In this document: positions 1-7,262 of the stretch, in pieces | Layout: each line of letters begins with the position of its first letter | How positions within the stretch are numbered: position 1 is the first letter of the stretch | Source: JBBRTJ01 sp038244535 | Lineage (GTDB): Bacteria > Actinomycetota > Acidimicrobiia > Acidimicrobiales > Ilumatobacteraceae | Reading direction: 5' to 3' | Assembly: GCA_038244535.1 (NCBI GenBank) | Contig: JBBRTJ010000028.1 | Coordinates: 1-34,005 of the forward strand | DNA length: 34,005 bases | Notes under the pieces: model-generated | Told to the model about the DNA's origin: nothing | Seen by the model: only the letters and a program-made list of their open reading frames with translations | The model's database searches: none | Position numbers and translations under genes: made by a program

Positions 1-1805
1 ACCTCCCAATGTGAATCGGCGAGCTCCGCGCCGAGTAGGCGGAGCTCATCGGTCGATGCTGTCACGCCATCCAGGTCGCCTGCGTAGAGGCCGACGTCAC
101 TCAGGATCTCGACGGCTGCGGCTCTCGTGCGGAGGTTGTCGGAGCGACTCGCTCCGACAACCTCCGCACGCGCCACCCCGAGCTCTCCGCGGTTTGCTGC
201 CGAACCGGCCACGATCAACCGCGCGCCCAAGAGCTCGTCAGCGGTCGCACCCGGATGTCGCGCCAACAACGATCGCGCCCACTCCACTGGCTCGTTCCAG
301 AACGCCGAGTAGGCGGCAAGATGCAGCGCGCCGCTGATGTCCGCCGCGAGCTCGGGCTGGCATCGCTGCGCCCAAGAGTGCGCAGTGCGGATCTCGTCGA
401 CGACGGCGTCGAGGCGACGACGGCCCTCGATCTCGCTCGGTGTCCGGATCACGTGGTCGACGGTGCGGATCACGTCGGCGAAGTGAAGGGCGTGGCGGCG
501 ACGGACGTCGGTCGCCGCCACGACGTCGTCGTCGAGCCAGCGTCCGGCAACCGCCCGGACCGTGGAGAGCATGCGATACCTCGTCGATGGACCATCGGTG
601 ACGGCGACCAGCAGGGACCGATCAGCCAGCGACCCGAGCGTGAACACGACGTCACCGGATCGCTCCGACCCGATCACCTCGGCGACGTCAGAGGCGGACA
701 CCGAGCCGGCGAACACCGACAGCTCAGTGAACGTGCGCCGTTCGTCGACGTCGAGCAGTTCGGCCGACCACGCGACGAGTGAGTCGAGCGATCGGTGGCG
801 TCGAGCTGGTGAGCGGTGGTTCACTTGGAGGAGGTGCGTCCCTTGATCGATCGCAGCCTCGAGCTCGTCGAAGGTCATCGAACCGAGACGGGCAGCCGCC
901 ATCTCGATGGTGAGTGGGAGATGATCGAGCCTCGACAGCAAGCGTGCGACCCTGGTGCGGTCGATCTGGTCGGACCTCCACGAGGGTTGCGAGACATGAG
1001 CCCGAGCATCGAACAGCGCAAGGGCGTGGTCGGCGCTGAGCGGCTCGACGCGGTGCACCTTCTCGACGCTGAGGCCGAGACGCACCTGGCTCGTCGCGAG
1101 CACGCGCAGACGGCCGCCGACGCCGAGCGACAGCACGCGGTCGAGCAGCTCACTGACGACGTCGACGACGTGTTCGCAGTTGTCCACGACGAGGAGCGCA
1201 TCGAGGTTCGCCAGCGACCGCACCGCGTGGGCGGGTCGCTCGCTGTCGAGCACGATGTCGAGTGCGCGAGCGATCGTCGGCAGCACATGCTGTCCGGCGT
1301 CGATGTTGGCGAGCTCGACGATGTGCGCCCCGTCGCCGGACGACGACGCCAGGCCTCGAGCCACCGCCCGGGCGATCGACGACTTGCCCACTCCCCCCGG
1401 GCCGATGAGGGTGACGAGCGACGAGTGACGCAGCCACCCCGCGATCGAGGCGATGAGCTCGTCTCGTCCGATCAACCCCATCCCGGACACGACCGCGGCA
1501 CCGTCGCTCATGGCGGCGACAAACCGGTAGCCGCGACCGTGCACGGTCCTGATGCTCTGCTGGCGGGTGCCGTCGTCGCCAACGGCCCGGCGCACCTCCT
1601 TGACGCGAGTCGTCAGGTTCGCGTCCGACAGGAACCGATGCCCCCACACCCCGTCGAGAAGATCGTTCTTGGTGACGACGCGATCGCGGTGCTCGATCAG
1701 GTGCACGAGGAGATCGAACGCCTGCGGCTCGAGATGGACCAACGAACCAGCGCAGCGCAGCTCACGACTGGCCAGGTCGACCTCGCAGTCTGCAAACCGG
1801 TACAT
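1..1805 (-). CDS. Winged-helix DNA-binding / NB-ARC-type ATPase transcriptional regulator (3' end cut by window)
   Basis: The minus frame is open without a stop from an ATG at 1805 to the left edge (601 codons, C-terminus missing). Residues 1-97 form an OmpR/CadC-type winged helix; the end reads RTVHGRGYRFVA, the usual closing hairpin. A STAND/NB-ARC-like ATPase follows: Walker A GPGGVGKS at about 135-142 and Walker B LLVVDN at about 204-209. Alpha-helical TPR-like sequence follows. The architecture is that of one-protein regulators that bind DNA and switch on ATP hydrolysis; the inducer cannot be inferred. No clear Shine-Dalgarno precedes the ATG, but a CAGGAT-like -10 lies 6 nt upstream, so the mRNA may be leaderless. 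The region encoding about residues 546-560 contains a perfect 22-bp inverted repeat. Confidence 0.85.
   Translation of the reverse strand, partial: MYRFADCEVDLASRELRCAGSLVHLEPQAFDLLVHLIEHRDRVVTKNDLLDGVWGHRFLSDANLTTRVKEVRRAVGDDGTRQQSIRTVHGRGYRFVAAMSDGAAVVSGMGLIGRDELIASIAGWLRHSSLVTLIGPGGVGKSSIARAVARGLASSSGDGAHIVELANIDAGQHVLPTIARALDIVLDSERPAHAVRSLANLDALLVVDNCEHVVDVVSELLDRVLSLGVGGRLRVLATSQVRLGLSVEKVHRVEPLSADHALALFDARAHVSQPSWRSDQIDRTRVARLLSRLDHLPLTIEMAAARLGSMTFDELEAAIDQGTHLLQVNHRSPARRHRSLDSLVAWSAELLDVDERRTFTELSVFAGSVSASDVAEVIGSERSGDVVFTLGSLADRSLLVAVTDGPSTRYRMLSTVRAVAGRWLDDDVVAATDVRRRHALHFADVIRTVDHVIRTPSEIEGRRRLDAVVDEIRTAHSWAQRCQPELAADISGALHLAAYSAFWNEPVEWARSLLARHPGATADELLGARLIVAGSAANRGELGVARAEVVGASRSDNLRTRAAAVEILSDVGLYAGDLDGVTASTDELRLLGAELADSHWE
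126..170. repeat. Perfect 22-bp inverted repeat with 1-nt centre, inside a coding sequence
   Basis: Arms 126-147 and 149-170 are exact reverse complements around a single central base (148). The repeat is in frame in the regulator and encodes part of the TPR-like region, so it is not a simple intergenic terminator. The RNA could fold into a stem of about 20 bp with a tiny loop. Confidence 0.9.
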
Positions 1806-1814
1806 CGACCAATC

Positions 1815-1843
1815 CTGACAGCGCGGGCGGGCCCTCTTGTCAG
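1815..1843. promoter_or_regulatory. Candidate operator upstream of the ATPase regulator
   Basis: CTGACA (1815-1820) and TGTCAG (1838-1843) form a 6-bp inverted repeat just upstream of the start at 1805, overlapping the place a leaderless promoter would occupy. Autoregulation is inference. The rest of 1806-2000 shows only a small hairpin (TGGGGC/GCCCCA, 1871-1891) and no convincing gene. Confidence 0.3.
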
Positions 1844-2000
1844 CGGCACATCATCGGGGGCTGAGCGACGTGGGGCATCGTGAACGCCCCAGCACGCACC
1901 GACCAGCGCGGGTGCGCTGATCAACGGCCCACCTGCTCGGCGTGATCGGTGAGGACCTCGCCGGCAACAAGCTGGCGGCGATCCCCGGCCGACGGGTACA

Positions 2001-2060
2001 TCAGTTGCGGGGGACGTGTCTCCAGGGCCCGTCCTTGTCGGCGCGGGGCTCGGAAGCCCA
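2001..2060 (-). pseudogene. Remnant of an acyl-CoA dehydrogenase C-terminus
   Basis: Read on the minus strand this stretch ends in EPRADKDGPWRHVPRN and a TGA. That is nearly the same as the last residues of the intact acyl-CoA dehydrogenase at 4954-6204 (EPRTDKDGPWRDVPRN, TGA). The last 51 nt of each differ at about six positions, mostly silent. Similarity stops upstream, where the exporter permease gene ends. It is most simply the surviving 3' end of a lost paralogue. Confidence 0.7.
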
Positions 2061-2086
2061 CTCCGGTGCCCGGTGTCTCAATCTCG

Positions 2087-2890
2087 CTAGGACTTGGTGA
2101 ACCGGTGGGTCGACAGCGCCCCGAACACAACGAGGAGGACGGCCGACCACAGCAGCGAGCGCACGACGAACCACGTCGTCGAGTGGCCGAGGAGGGCCTC
2201 GGTATCGCCGCCGAGCGTCAGGGCACGAACCGCTCCCACCATCGCCGTGACCGGTTGGTTCTCCGCTATCGGTTGGAGCCATGCAGGCATCGACTCGACC
2301 GGGACGTAGGCGCTCGAGACGAAGATCAGCGGGAACACGGCGAACGAGAGGCCCTGCGCCGCCTGCGCGGTGCCGGCCATGAGCCCGAGGAAGATCTGCA
2401 GCCACGAAAAGGCTGCCGCGAACACCACGCACAGCCCGAGCGCAGCGACGGCGCCCCATGCACTGCCGCCCACCCGAAACCCGACGAGGAATCCGACCGC
2501 CACGGTGACGAAGGTGCCCCACATGATCAGTGCGGTGTCGGCGAGCGATCGGCCGAGAAGCACGGCGCCACGAGGGACCGGCAACGAGCGGAGACGATCG
2601 AAGAAACCCCCCTCGGCATCCTCGGCCACCCCGACCACTCCGCTGGCGAACAGGCCGCTGACCGCCGCCAGCGCCGGGATGAGGAAGTTGACGTACTCGA
2701 TGCCTCCGGTCTCGATGGCACCACCGAACACGAAGCGGAAGATGAGGAGGAACATGGTGGAGGTGACGGCGTTGACGACGAGCAGCTGTGGCGTACGCAC
2801 GTATTGACGCACCGTGCGGCCGGCGTAGGCGGACGACGTCGCCCAGGCGGTAGGCGGATGTGCGGGCGCCCTGATGGATCGGATGTTCAT
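2087..2890 (-). CDS. ABC-2 type transporter permease (DrrB family)
   Basis: A 267-residue integral membrane protein with about six hydrophobic segments, the normal size and topology for the DrrB/ABC-2 permease family that forms the membrane channel of daunorubicin-type exporters. The conserved loop EDAEGGFFDRLRSLPVPR, after the second membrane segment, is typical of the family (coupling helix region). The ATG at 2890 overlaps the TGA of the upstream ATPase gene in an ATGA arrangement, so the two are translationally coupled and should form one half-transporter pair that dimerises. The substrate, probably a hydrophobic drug or lipid, cannot be told from sequence. Confidence 0.88.
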   Translation of the reverse strand: MNIRSIRAPAHPPTAWATSSAYAGRTVRQYVRTPQLLVVNAVTSTMFLLIFRFVFGGAIETGGIEYVNFLIPALAAVSGLFASGVVGVAEDAEGGFFDRLRSLPVPRGAVLLGRSLADTALIMWGTFVTVAVGFLVGFRVGGSAWGAVAALGLCVVFAAAFSWLQIFLGLMAGTAQAAQGLSFAVFPLIFVSSAYVPVESMPAWLQPIAENQPVTAMVGAVRALTLGGDTEALLGHSTTWFVVRSLLWSAVLLVVFGALSTHRFTKS

Positions 2891-3843
2891 GCGGGGGCTC
2901 CGGTGAGGGTGAGGAACACTTCGTCGAGCGTTGGTCGGCGCAGGCCGATGTCGTCGAGCTCGACCGATCGCTCGGCCAGGCTGCGCACGGCATCGGAGAG
3001 CCGGGCGGTGCCGTCGACCACGGGAACGCTGATCCGTCGTGCGGGGACATCGATGTGTGGGGGTTCCGTGCCGAGCGGCGCGAGCACCTCGGCGATTGAT
3101 GCGATGTCGGCCGCGTGCCGGGCTCTCACCTCGACGACGTCAGGGCCCGCCTGGGACTTCAGCTCGGTCGGCGTGCCGGTGGCGATGGCGCGTCCGTGAT
3201 CGATGATGACGATGTGGTCGGCCAGCTGGTCGGCCTCCTCGAGGTACTGCGTCGTCAGCAGCACGTCGGTGCCACTGGCGACGAGCGAGCGGATGGACTC
3301 CCACAGGTCGAGGCGCGTGCGCGGGTCGAGTCCTGTGGTCGGCTCGTCGAGCAGCAGCACCTTCGGTGCACCGACCAGGCTGGCTCCGAGGTCGAGCCGA
3401 CGACGCATGCCACCCGAGTACCCCTTGACCGGCCGGTCGGCATCGTCGGTGAGATTGATCTCACGGAGCACCGACTCGGCCGCGGAGCGGGCATCGGACC
3501 TGGTGTGGCCGAAGAGGCGGCCGACCATCACCAGGTTCTCCCGCCCGGTCAGCGCCGGCTCGACGGCTGCGGTCTGGCCGGCGAGACCGATCACTCGGCG
3601 CACCTGCTCGGGATAGGCGATCGCATCGATGCCGGCCACACGGAGCGACCCCGCATCAGGCCGCAGGAGGGTGGCGACCGCCTTCACGAACGTGGTCTTG
3701 CCAGCACCGTTCGGCCCGAGGATGGCGGTCACGGACCCGGCCGGGGCGATGAGGTCGAGGCCATCGAGCGCGTGCACGTCGCCGTAGTGCTTGGCGATGC
3801 CCGACGCCTCGATGGTGCGGGATGGGGTGGTCATGGTCGGCAT
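2887..3843 (-). CDS. Daunorubicin-resistance-type ABC transporter ATP-binding protein (DrrA family)
   Basis: A 318-residue ABC ATPase. Walker A GPNGAGKTT lies at about 43-51, the signature SGGMR at about 143-147, and Walker B LLLDEP at about 163-168 with the TTGLDP that follows. The last 90 residues match the DrrA-specific C-terminal domain (ending DEVFLTLTG). It powers the permease encoded immediately downstream with a 4-nt overlap. The ATG at 3843 is used; a second ATG three codons in is possible. No Shine-Dalgarno is present, and a perfect inverted repeat begins 8 nt upstream, so transcription is probably controlled by the divergent WYL regulator. Confidence 0.9.
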   Translation of the reverse strand: MPTMTTPSRTIEASGIAKHYGDVHALDGLDLIAPAGSVTAILGPNGAGKTTFVKAVATLLRPDAGSLRVAGIDAIAYPEQVRRVIGLAGQTAAVEPALTGRENLVMVGRLFGHTRSDARSAAESVLREINLTDDADRPVKGYSGGMRRRLDLGASLVGAPKVLLLDEPTTGLDPRTRLDLWESIRSLVASGTDVLLTTQYLEEADQLADHIVIIDHGRAIATGTPTELKSQAGPDVVEVRARHAADIASIAEVLAPLGTEPPHIDVPARRISVPVVDGTARLSDAVRSLAERSVELDDIGLRRPTLDEVFLTLTGAPA

Positions 3844-3850
3844 CTTGACA

Positions 3851-3883
3851 AGAGAATGTGGTCATGGGATGACCACATTCTCT
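3851..3883. promoter_or_regulatory. Perfect 15-bp inverted repeat, probable operator of the divergent exporter/regulator pair
   Basis: Arms 3851-3865 and 3869-3883 are exact reverse complements separated by GGG. The site fills most of the 55-nt gap between the exporter operon (starts 3843, leftward) and the WYL regulator (starts 3899, rightward). It contains the half-site GAGAATGTGGTCAT. Its place suggests that a dimeric regulator binds here to control one or both genes. Confidence 0.75.
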
Positions 3884-3898
3884 GAGATGCTGTGACAT

Positions 3899-4882
3899 GT
3901 GCGCGCTGATCGGCTGATCGCCACCCTGCTGCTGCTGCAGACGCGGTCCCAGGTCACGGCGCGCGAGCTCGCAGCGGAGCTGGAGGTGTCAGAGAAGACG
4001 GCGCGTCGCGATCTGGAGGCGCTGTCGACGGCCGGCCTGCCGGTGTACCCGCAGGTCGGTCGGGGAGGCGGATGGAGGCTGCTCGGTGAAGGGCGCACCG
4101 ATCTGAGCGGGTTCACCGTCGACGAGACGCGCTCGCTGTTCCTCGCCATCGCCACCGCAGGCGCGTCCGCCGCACTGCCCGGCGAGGTCGACAGCGCGCT
4201 GCGCAAGCTGATGCGTGCGCTGCCAGAGACGTTCCGCGCCGACGCCGAACTGGCAGCACGAGCGGTGATGGTCGACCCGATCTCGTGGCGAGGGAGCGAG
4301 CCACTCTCCCCGGCGTCGCCGATGCACCTCGATGCCCTGCAACGCGCGGTTTTCGACCGCCGTGCCATGCGACTCAGCTACTCCGATCGCAGGGGGACGA
4401 TCACCGAACGGGTCGTGCGCCCGCTGGGCCTCGTCTCCAAGGGTGCGGTCTGGTACCTCGTCGGCGACACCGAACACGGGCTGCGCACCTTCCGGGTCGA
4501 CCGAATGCGAACGATCGATCTGACCGACGAGCAGTTCGAACGACCCCCGGACTTCGATCTCGCCGCGGCTTGGCGCACCGTGGTGGCCTCGGTGGCCGAC
4601 CGCCGCATGGTGGTGACCGTCACCATCCTCGTCGACCCCTCGCTCGTGGGCGCACTCCGCCACCAGTTCGGCGACGATCTGATGGTCGCCGAGATCGACC
4701 CCACCTTCGAACCGACCACCGATGCCCGCCAACGCGAACGGGTGGTCATCGGCGGACCCTCAGAACGGATGATCGCCCAACATCTCGCCGGTTGGGGGAA
4801 CCTCGTCGAGGTGGTCGAACCCGATGCCGTGAAGGCGCAGCTTTCAAAGCTCGCTTGCGAGCTGGCCGAGCTCTACGGCTGA
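3899..4882 (+). CDS. WYL-domain transcriptional regulator with N-terminal helix-turn-helix
   Basis: A 327-residue protein. Residues 1-55 are a DeoR/HTH_11-type winged helix (TARELAAELEVSEKTARRDLEAL). A middle segment and then a WYL domain follow at about 145-215, containing VWYLVGDTEHGLRTFRVDRM, with the conserved arginines thought to bind a nucleotide or nucleic-acid ligand. A WCX-like C-terminal region follows. The GTG at 3899 is chosen because the HTH starts immediately after it; a GATGCT -10-like box lies 7 nt upstream, suggesting a leaderless mRNA. It is divergent from the DrrAB-type exporter with one strong palindrome between, so it probably regulates the exporter. Confidence 0.88.
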   Translation: MRADRLIATLLLLQTRSQVTARELAAELEVSEKTARRDLEALSTAGLPVYPQVGRGGGWRLLGEGRTDLSGFTVDETRSLFLAIATAGASAALPGEVDSALRKLMRALPETFRADAELAARAVMVDPISWRGSEPLSPASPMHLDALQRAVFDRRAMRLSYSDRRGTITERVVRPLGLVSKGAVWYLVGDTEHGLRTFRVDRMRTIDLTDEQFERPPDFDLAAAWRTVVASVADRRMVVTVTILVDPSLVGALRHQFGDDLMVAEIDPTFEPTTDARQRERVVIGGPSERMIAQHLAGWGNLVEVVEPDAVKAQLSKLACELAELYG

Positions 4883-4902
4883 CGGCGAGCGTGCGTTCGC
4901 CG
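4883..4902. terminator. Hairpin directly after the WYL regulator stop codon
   Basis: Arms CGGCGAGCG and CGTTCGCCG (one G-T wobble) follow the TGA at once, with no U-tract. It lies between convergent genes. This fits the U-tract-free terminators common in high-GC actinobacteria. Confidence 0.5.
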
Positions 4903-4953
4903 AGCCGACACCCTTGTGGGCCAACGAGAACGACACGCTGTCGAGTCACCCCG

Positions 4954-6204
4954 TCAGTTGCGCGGGACATCTCGCCATGGCCCGTCCTTGTCGGTGCGGG
5001 GCTCGGGGGGCAGGCCGAGGACGCGCTCGCCGATGATGTTGCGCTGGATCTCGGCCGTGCCTCCCTCGATCGAGTTGGCCCTGCTCCGCAGGAACATCAT
5101 CCGCGCCGATCCGGGCGGGCCGACGTAGCCGATGTGGTCCTCTCGGCGCGGCGCGTAGTCCGCACCGATCAGCGCGTCAGCGCCGAGGAGGTCGACGCAC
5201 AGCTCGTAGATGCGCTGGTTGAGCGAGGCGAAGGCGAGCTTGGCCGTCGAGCCCTCGGGGCCGGGTGTGCCGCTCTTGCGCATCGCCGATGATCGGGCGT
5301 TGGTCAGGCGAAGCACTTCGGCCTCGCACCACAGAACCATCAGCCGATCGAGCGCGGCTGGAGACCGGCGGTCCGCGGCCCGCCTACTCCAGATCGCCAG
5401 CGCCTCGGCGATGGCACCGCTGCCCCGCTCGGGCGTACGTCCGCCGCCACCGATCGACGACCGCTCGTTGCCCAAGGTCGTCATGGCCACCCGCCACCCG
5501 TCGCCCACATCGCCGATGCGATCGGTGTCCGACACGCGGACGTCGGTCAGGAAGATCTCGCTGAACTCGGCCTGCCCGGTCATCTGGCGCAGCGGTCGAA
5601 CCTCGACGCCGGGCGACGTCAGGTCCAGCGCGAAGTAGGTGATGCCCCGGTGCTTTGGTTGGTCGGGGTCGCTGCGGGCGATCAGCATCGCTCGGTTGGA
5701 GAGATGGGCGTTGGTGGTCCACACCTTCTGTCCGTCGATGACCCACTCGTCGCCGTCGCGCTCGGCTCGACACGCCAAGCCGGCCATGTCCGAGCCGGCC
5801 CCCGGTTCGCTGAACAACTGGCACCAACCGTCCTCGCCGGTGAACGCACGGCGCAACAACCGCCGACAGATCTCGTCTGAGCCATGCGCAGCGATCGTCG
5901 GCCCGGCCAGGCCGACACCGCCTCCGGCCCGGGCCGACACCGGAGCGAAGCCGGCCTCCCGTATGCGGCGGTTCACCTCGAGCTGCTCGCTCGGCGATAC
6001 GCCGAGCCCGCCGCATCCCACGCGGTGGTGCACCCACGCGAGCCCGAGGTCGTACTGCCGGCCACGCTGCGTGATCGGATCGGACGCCGTGCTGGCGAAC
6101 AGGTCGTCGAGCGCGGCCTGGACGACGTCGGTCGCAGACTGGTCGTGTCGTTGGTTCCCCAGAGGCGGACGGGTCGAGGCCGGCTGGATCGGTTGGGCTT
6201 CCAT
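4954..6204 (-). CDS. Acyl-CoA dehydrogenase family protein
   Basis: A 416-residue flavoenzyme of the acyl-CoA dehydrogenase superfamily, which introduces the alpha-beta double bond into acyl-CoA thioesters. The FAD/substrate motif CQLFSEPGAGSDMAGL is at about 128-143, VIDGQKVWTTNA follows, and the C-terminal motif is GGTAEIQRNIIGERVLGLP. At the place where medium-chain enzymes carry the catalytic Glu (YEGT) this protein has IEGGT, as in many actinobacterial FadE proteins, so the base, or a missing base in a heteromeric enzyme, cannot be assigned. Electrons would pass to ETF. The tail PRTDKDGPWRDVPRN is unusual and is the segment repeated at 2001-2051. Start ATG 6204. Confidence 0.9.
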   Translation of the reverse strand: MEAQPIQPASTRPPLGNQRHDQSATDVVQAALDDLFASTASDPITQRGRQYDLGLAWVHHRVGCGGLGVSPSEQLEVNRRIREAGFAPVSARAGGGVGLAGPTIAAHGSDEICRRLLRRAFTGEDGWCQLFSEPGAGSDMAGLACRAERDGDEWVIDGQKVWTTNAHLSNRAMLIARSDPDQPKHRGITYFALDLTSPGVEVRPLRQMTGQAEFSEIFLTDVRVSDTDRIGDVGDGWRVAMTTLGNERSSIGGGGRTPERGSGAIAEALAIWSRRAADRRSPAALDRLMVLWCEAEVLRLTNARSSAMRKSGTPGPEGSTAKLAFASLNQRIYELCVDLLGADALIGADYAPRREDHIGYVGPPGSARMMFLRSRANSIEGGTAEIQRNIIGERVLGLPPEPRTDKDGPWRDVPRN

Positions 6205-6278
6205 CGCCGCAATGTGATCGGCCGGCCCGACCGGCGTCCAGCCCGCCGCTCGATCAGGACTGCACCGGCCTGTGACTG

Positions 6279-6301
6279 AGCGGATCCGCTAAGATCGGCT
6301 C
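6279..6301 (+). promoter_or_regulatory. Leaderless promoter and palindromic operator of the toxin-antitoxin operon
   Basis: A perfect 12-bp palindrome AGCGGATCCGCT (6279-6290) runs into the -10 box TAAGAT (6290-6295). The GTG start of the HTH gene lies only 6 nt further on (6302), so transcription probably begins at the start codon. A repressor on the palindrome would block the promoter, the usual antitoxin autoregulation. Confidence 0.55.
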
Positions 6302-6589
6302 GTGATCACTGGCGATGTCCTGGCCACGTTGCGGCGGCGGACGGGGCGAACACAGGCCGAGGTGGCAGCAGCGACCGGCATTCCGGCGTCAGTGCTCAGC
6401 GCCTATGAGCGCGGCCGACGTCAGCCGAGTCTGACGATGGCTTCGCGGATCATCGAGGCGCTCGGGTATGCGGTGAAGTTCGACTTCGTGCTCGACCCCT
6501 CCGAGCAGGCTCGCCGACTGCATGAGGTGCTCGAGCTCGCTGAGGCGCTCCCGTACGAGCCGCGGCCGCTTGCTGCGGCGCGTCGATGA
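6302..6589 (+). CDS. XRE-family helix-turn-helix protein, probable antitoxin
   Basis: A 95-residue protein whose residues 3-60 form a Cro/C1-type helix-turn-helix (QAEVAAATGIPASVLSAYERGRR). Its stop codon overlaps the ATG of the nucleotidyltransferase gene (ATGA), the tight coupling expected for antitoxin and toxin. GTG 6302 is chosen because the HTH starts at once and a TAAGAT -10 box lies 6 nt upstream. It probably binds the palindrome at 6279-6290 and neutralises the downstream protein. The assignment as an antitoxin rests on context and on known HTH/nucleotidyltransferase pairs (AbiE/MenAT-like); it might alternatively be only a repressor. Confidence 0.8.
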   Translation: MITGDVLATLRRRTGRTQAEVAAATGIPASVLSAYERGRRQPSLTMASRIIEALGYAVKFDFVLDPSEQARRLHEVLELAEALPYEPRPLAAARR

Positions 6590-7137
6590 CCACGCTCGTC
6601 GAGCGCGTTGTCGCGGTCGGCGAGTCACTTGATCGGGCGGGCATCCCGTGGGCTTTCGGTGGCGCCCTTGCGCTGGCGTATGCCACGAACGAACCGCGGG
6701 GCACCCGCGACATCGATGTGAACGTCTTTGTTGCCGCGGCGCAGGCGCGAGCTGTGTTTGCCGCGCTGCCTGTCGGGGTTGCGTTCGCCGACGCCGACGT
6801 GGTCGAGGCAGGCGCGCGTGATCAGGTGCGCCTGTGGTGGGACTCGACGCCGATCGATGTGTTCTTCGCGGCCGATGAGTTCCACCTCGACGTGGCCGCG
6901 CGCTGTCGTGCCGTGCCCTTCGAGGGTCGCCGCATCAGGGTGCTGTCGGCCGAGGACCTCGCTGTGTTCAAGGCACTGTTCGACCGCACCAAGGACTGGG
7001 CTGACATCGAAGCGATGGTCGCGAGCAATGCCATCGATCTCCTGCTCGCTGCGGCGCGGCTCGCCGACCTGCTCGGCGACGATCCCCGTGTAGGTCGGTT
7101 GCGGACGATCACGACCGGTGGGGGCCGTTGGGGTTGA
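6586..7137 (+). CDS. AbiEii/MenT-like nucleotidyltransferase, probable toxin
   Basis: A 183-residue protein with the DNA polymerase beta-like nucleotidyltransferase core: GG at 25-26, then TRDIDV at 40-45 providing the two metal-binding aspartates (D42, D44), and a third acidic strand at WDSTPIDVFF. KALFDRTKDWADIEAM in the second half resembles the AbiEii/MenT family helix carrying K and D residues. Members of this family transfer nucleotides to tRNA or other targets and stop growth. It overlaps the HTH gene by 4 nt, forming a two-gene toxin-antitoxin module. The C-terminus (ITTGGGRWG) looks less conserved than the rest. The target is unknown. Confidence 0.8.
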   Translation: MTTLVERVVAVGESLDRAGIPWAFGGALALAYATNEPRGTRDIDVNVFVAAAQARAVFAALPVGVAFADADVVEAGARDQVRLWWDSTPIDVFFAADEFHLDVAARCRAVPFEGRRIRVLSAEDLAVFKALFDRTKDWADIEAMVASNAIDLLLAAARLADLLGDDPRVGRLRTITTGGGRWG

Positions 7138-7245
7138 TCAGGATCTTGATCTCCTCCGGTTGAGAGGCGAGGTCCGTCGAAGGCGGCTCCACCGCCGCCA
7201 GCAGGCGTTGGCTCGTGATGAGCTCGGCTCCGGAAGCGCCAACGA

Positions 7246-7261
7246 CCGGGCTGGGGCCCGG
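7246..7261. terminator. Small GC hairpin downstream of the UnbV-like gene
   Basis: CCGGGC and GCCCGG pair around a 4-nt loop immediately after the stop of the minus-strand gene at 7263. There is no U-tract. The rest of 7138-7262, between convergent genes, holds nothing recognisable. Confidence 0.3.
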
Positions 7262-7262
7262 C

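Noticed and set aside
816..1883. Long plus-strand open frame
   Set aside because: It is a high-GC antisense shadow of the regulator on the minus strand, rich in Arg/Ala/Asp repeats without domain-like sequence.
2001..3050. Minus-strand open frame spanning the permease and the dehydrogenase tail
   Set aside because: Most of it is an out-of-frame shadow of the permease. Only its last 17 codons are meaningful, as a remnant.
1949..3199. Plus-strand open frame of about 416 codons
   Set aside because: Antisense shadow of the exporter genes, whose motifs are unmistakable on the minus strand.
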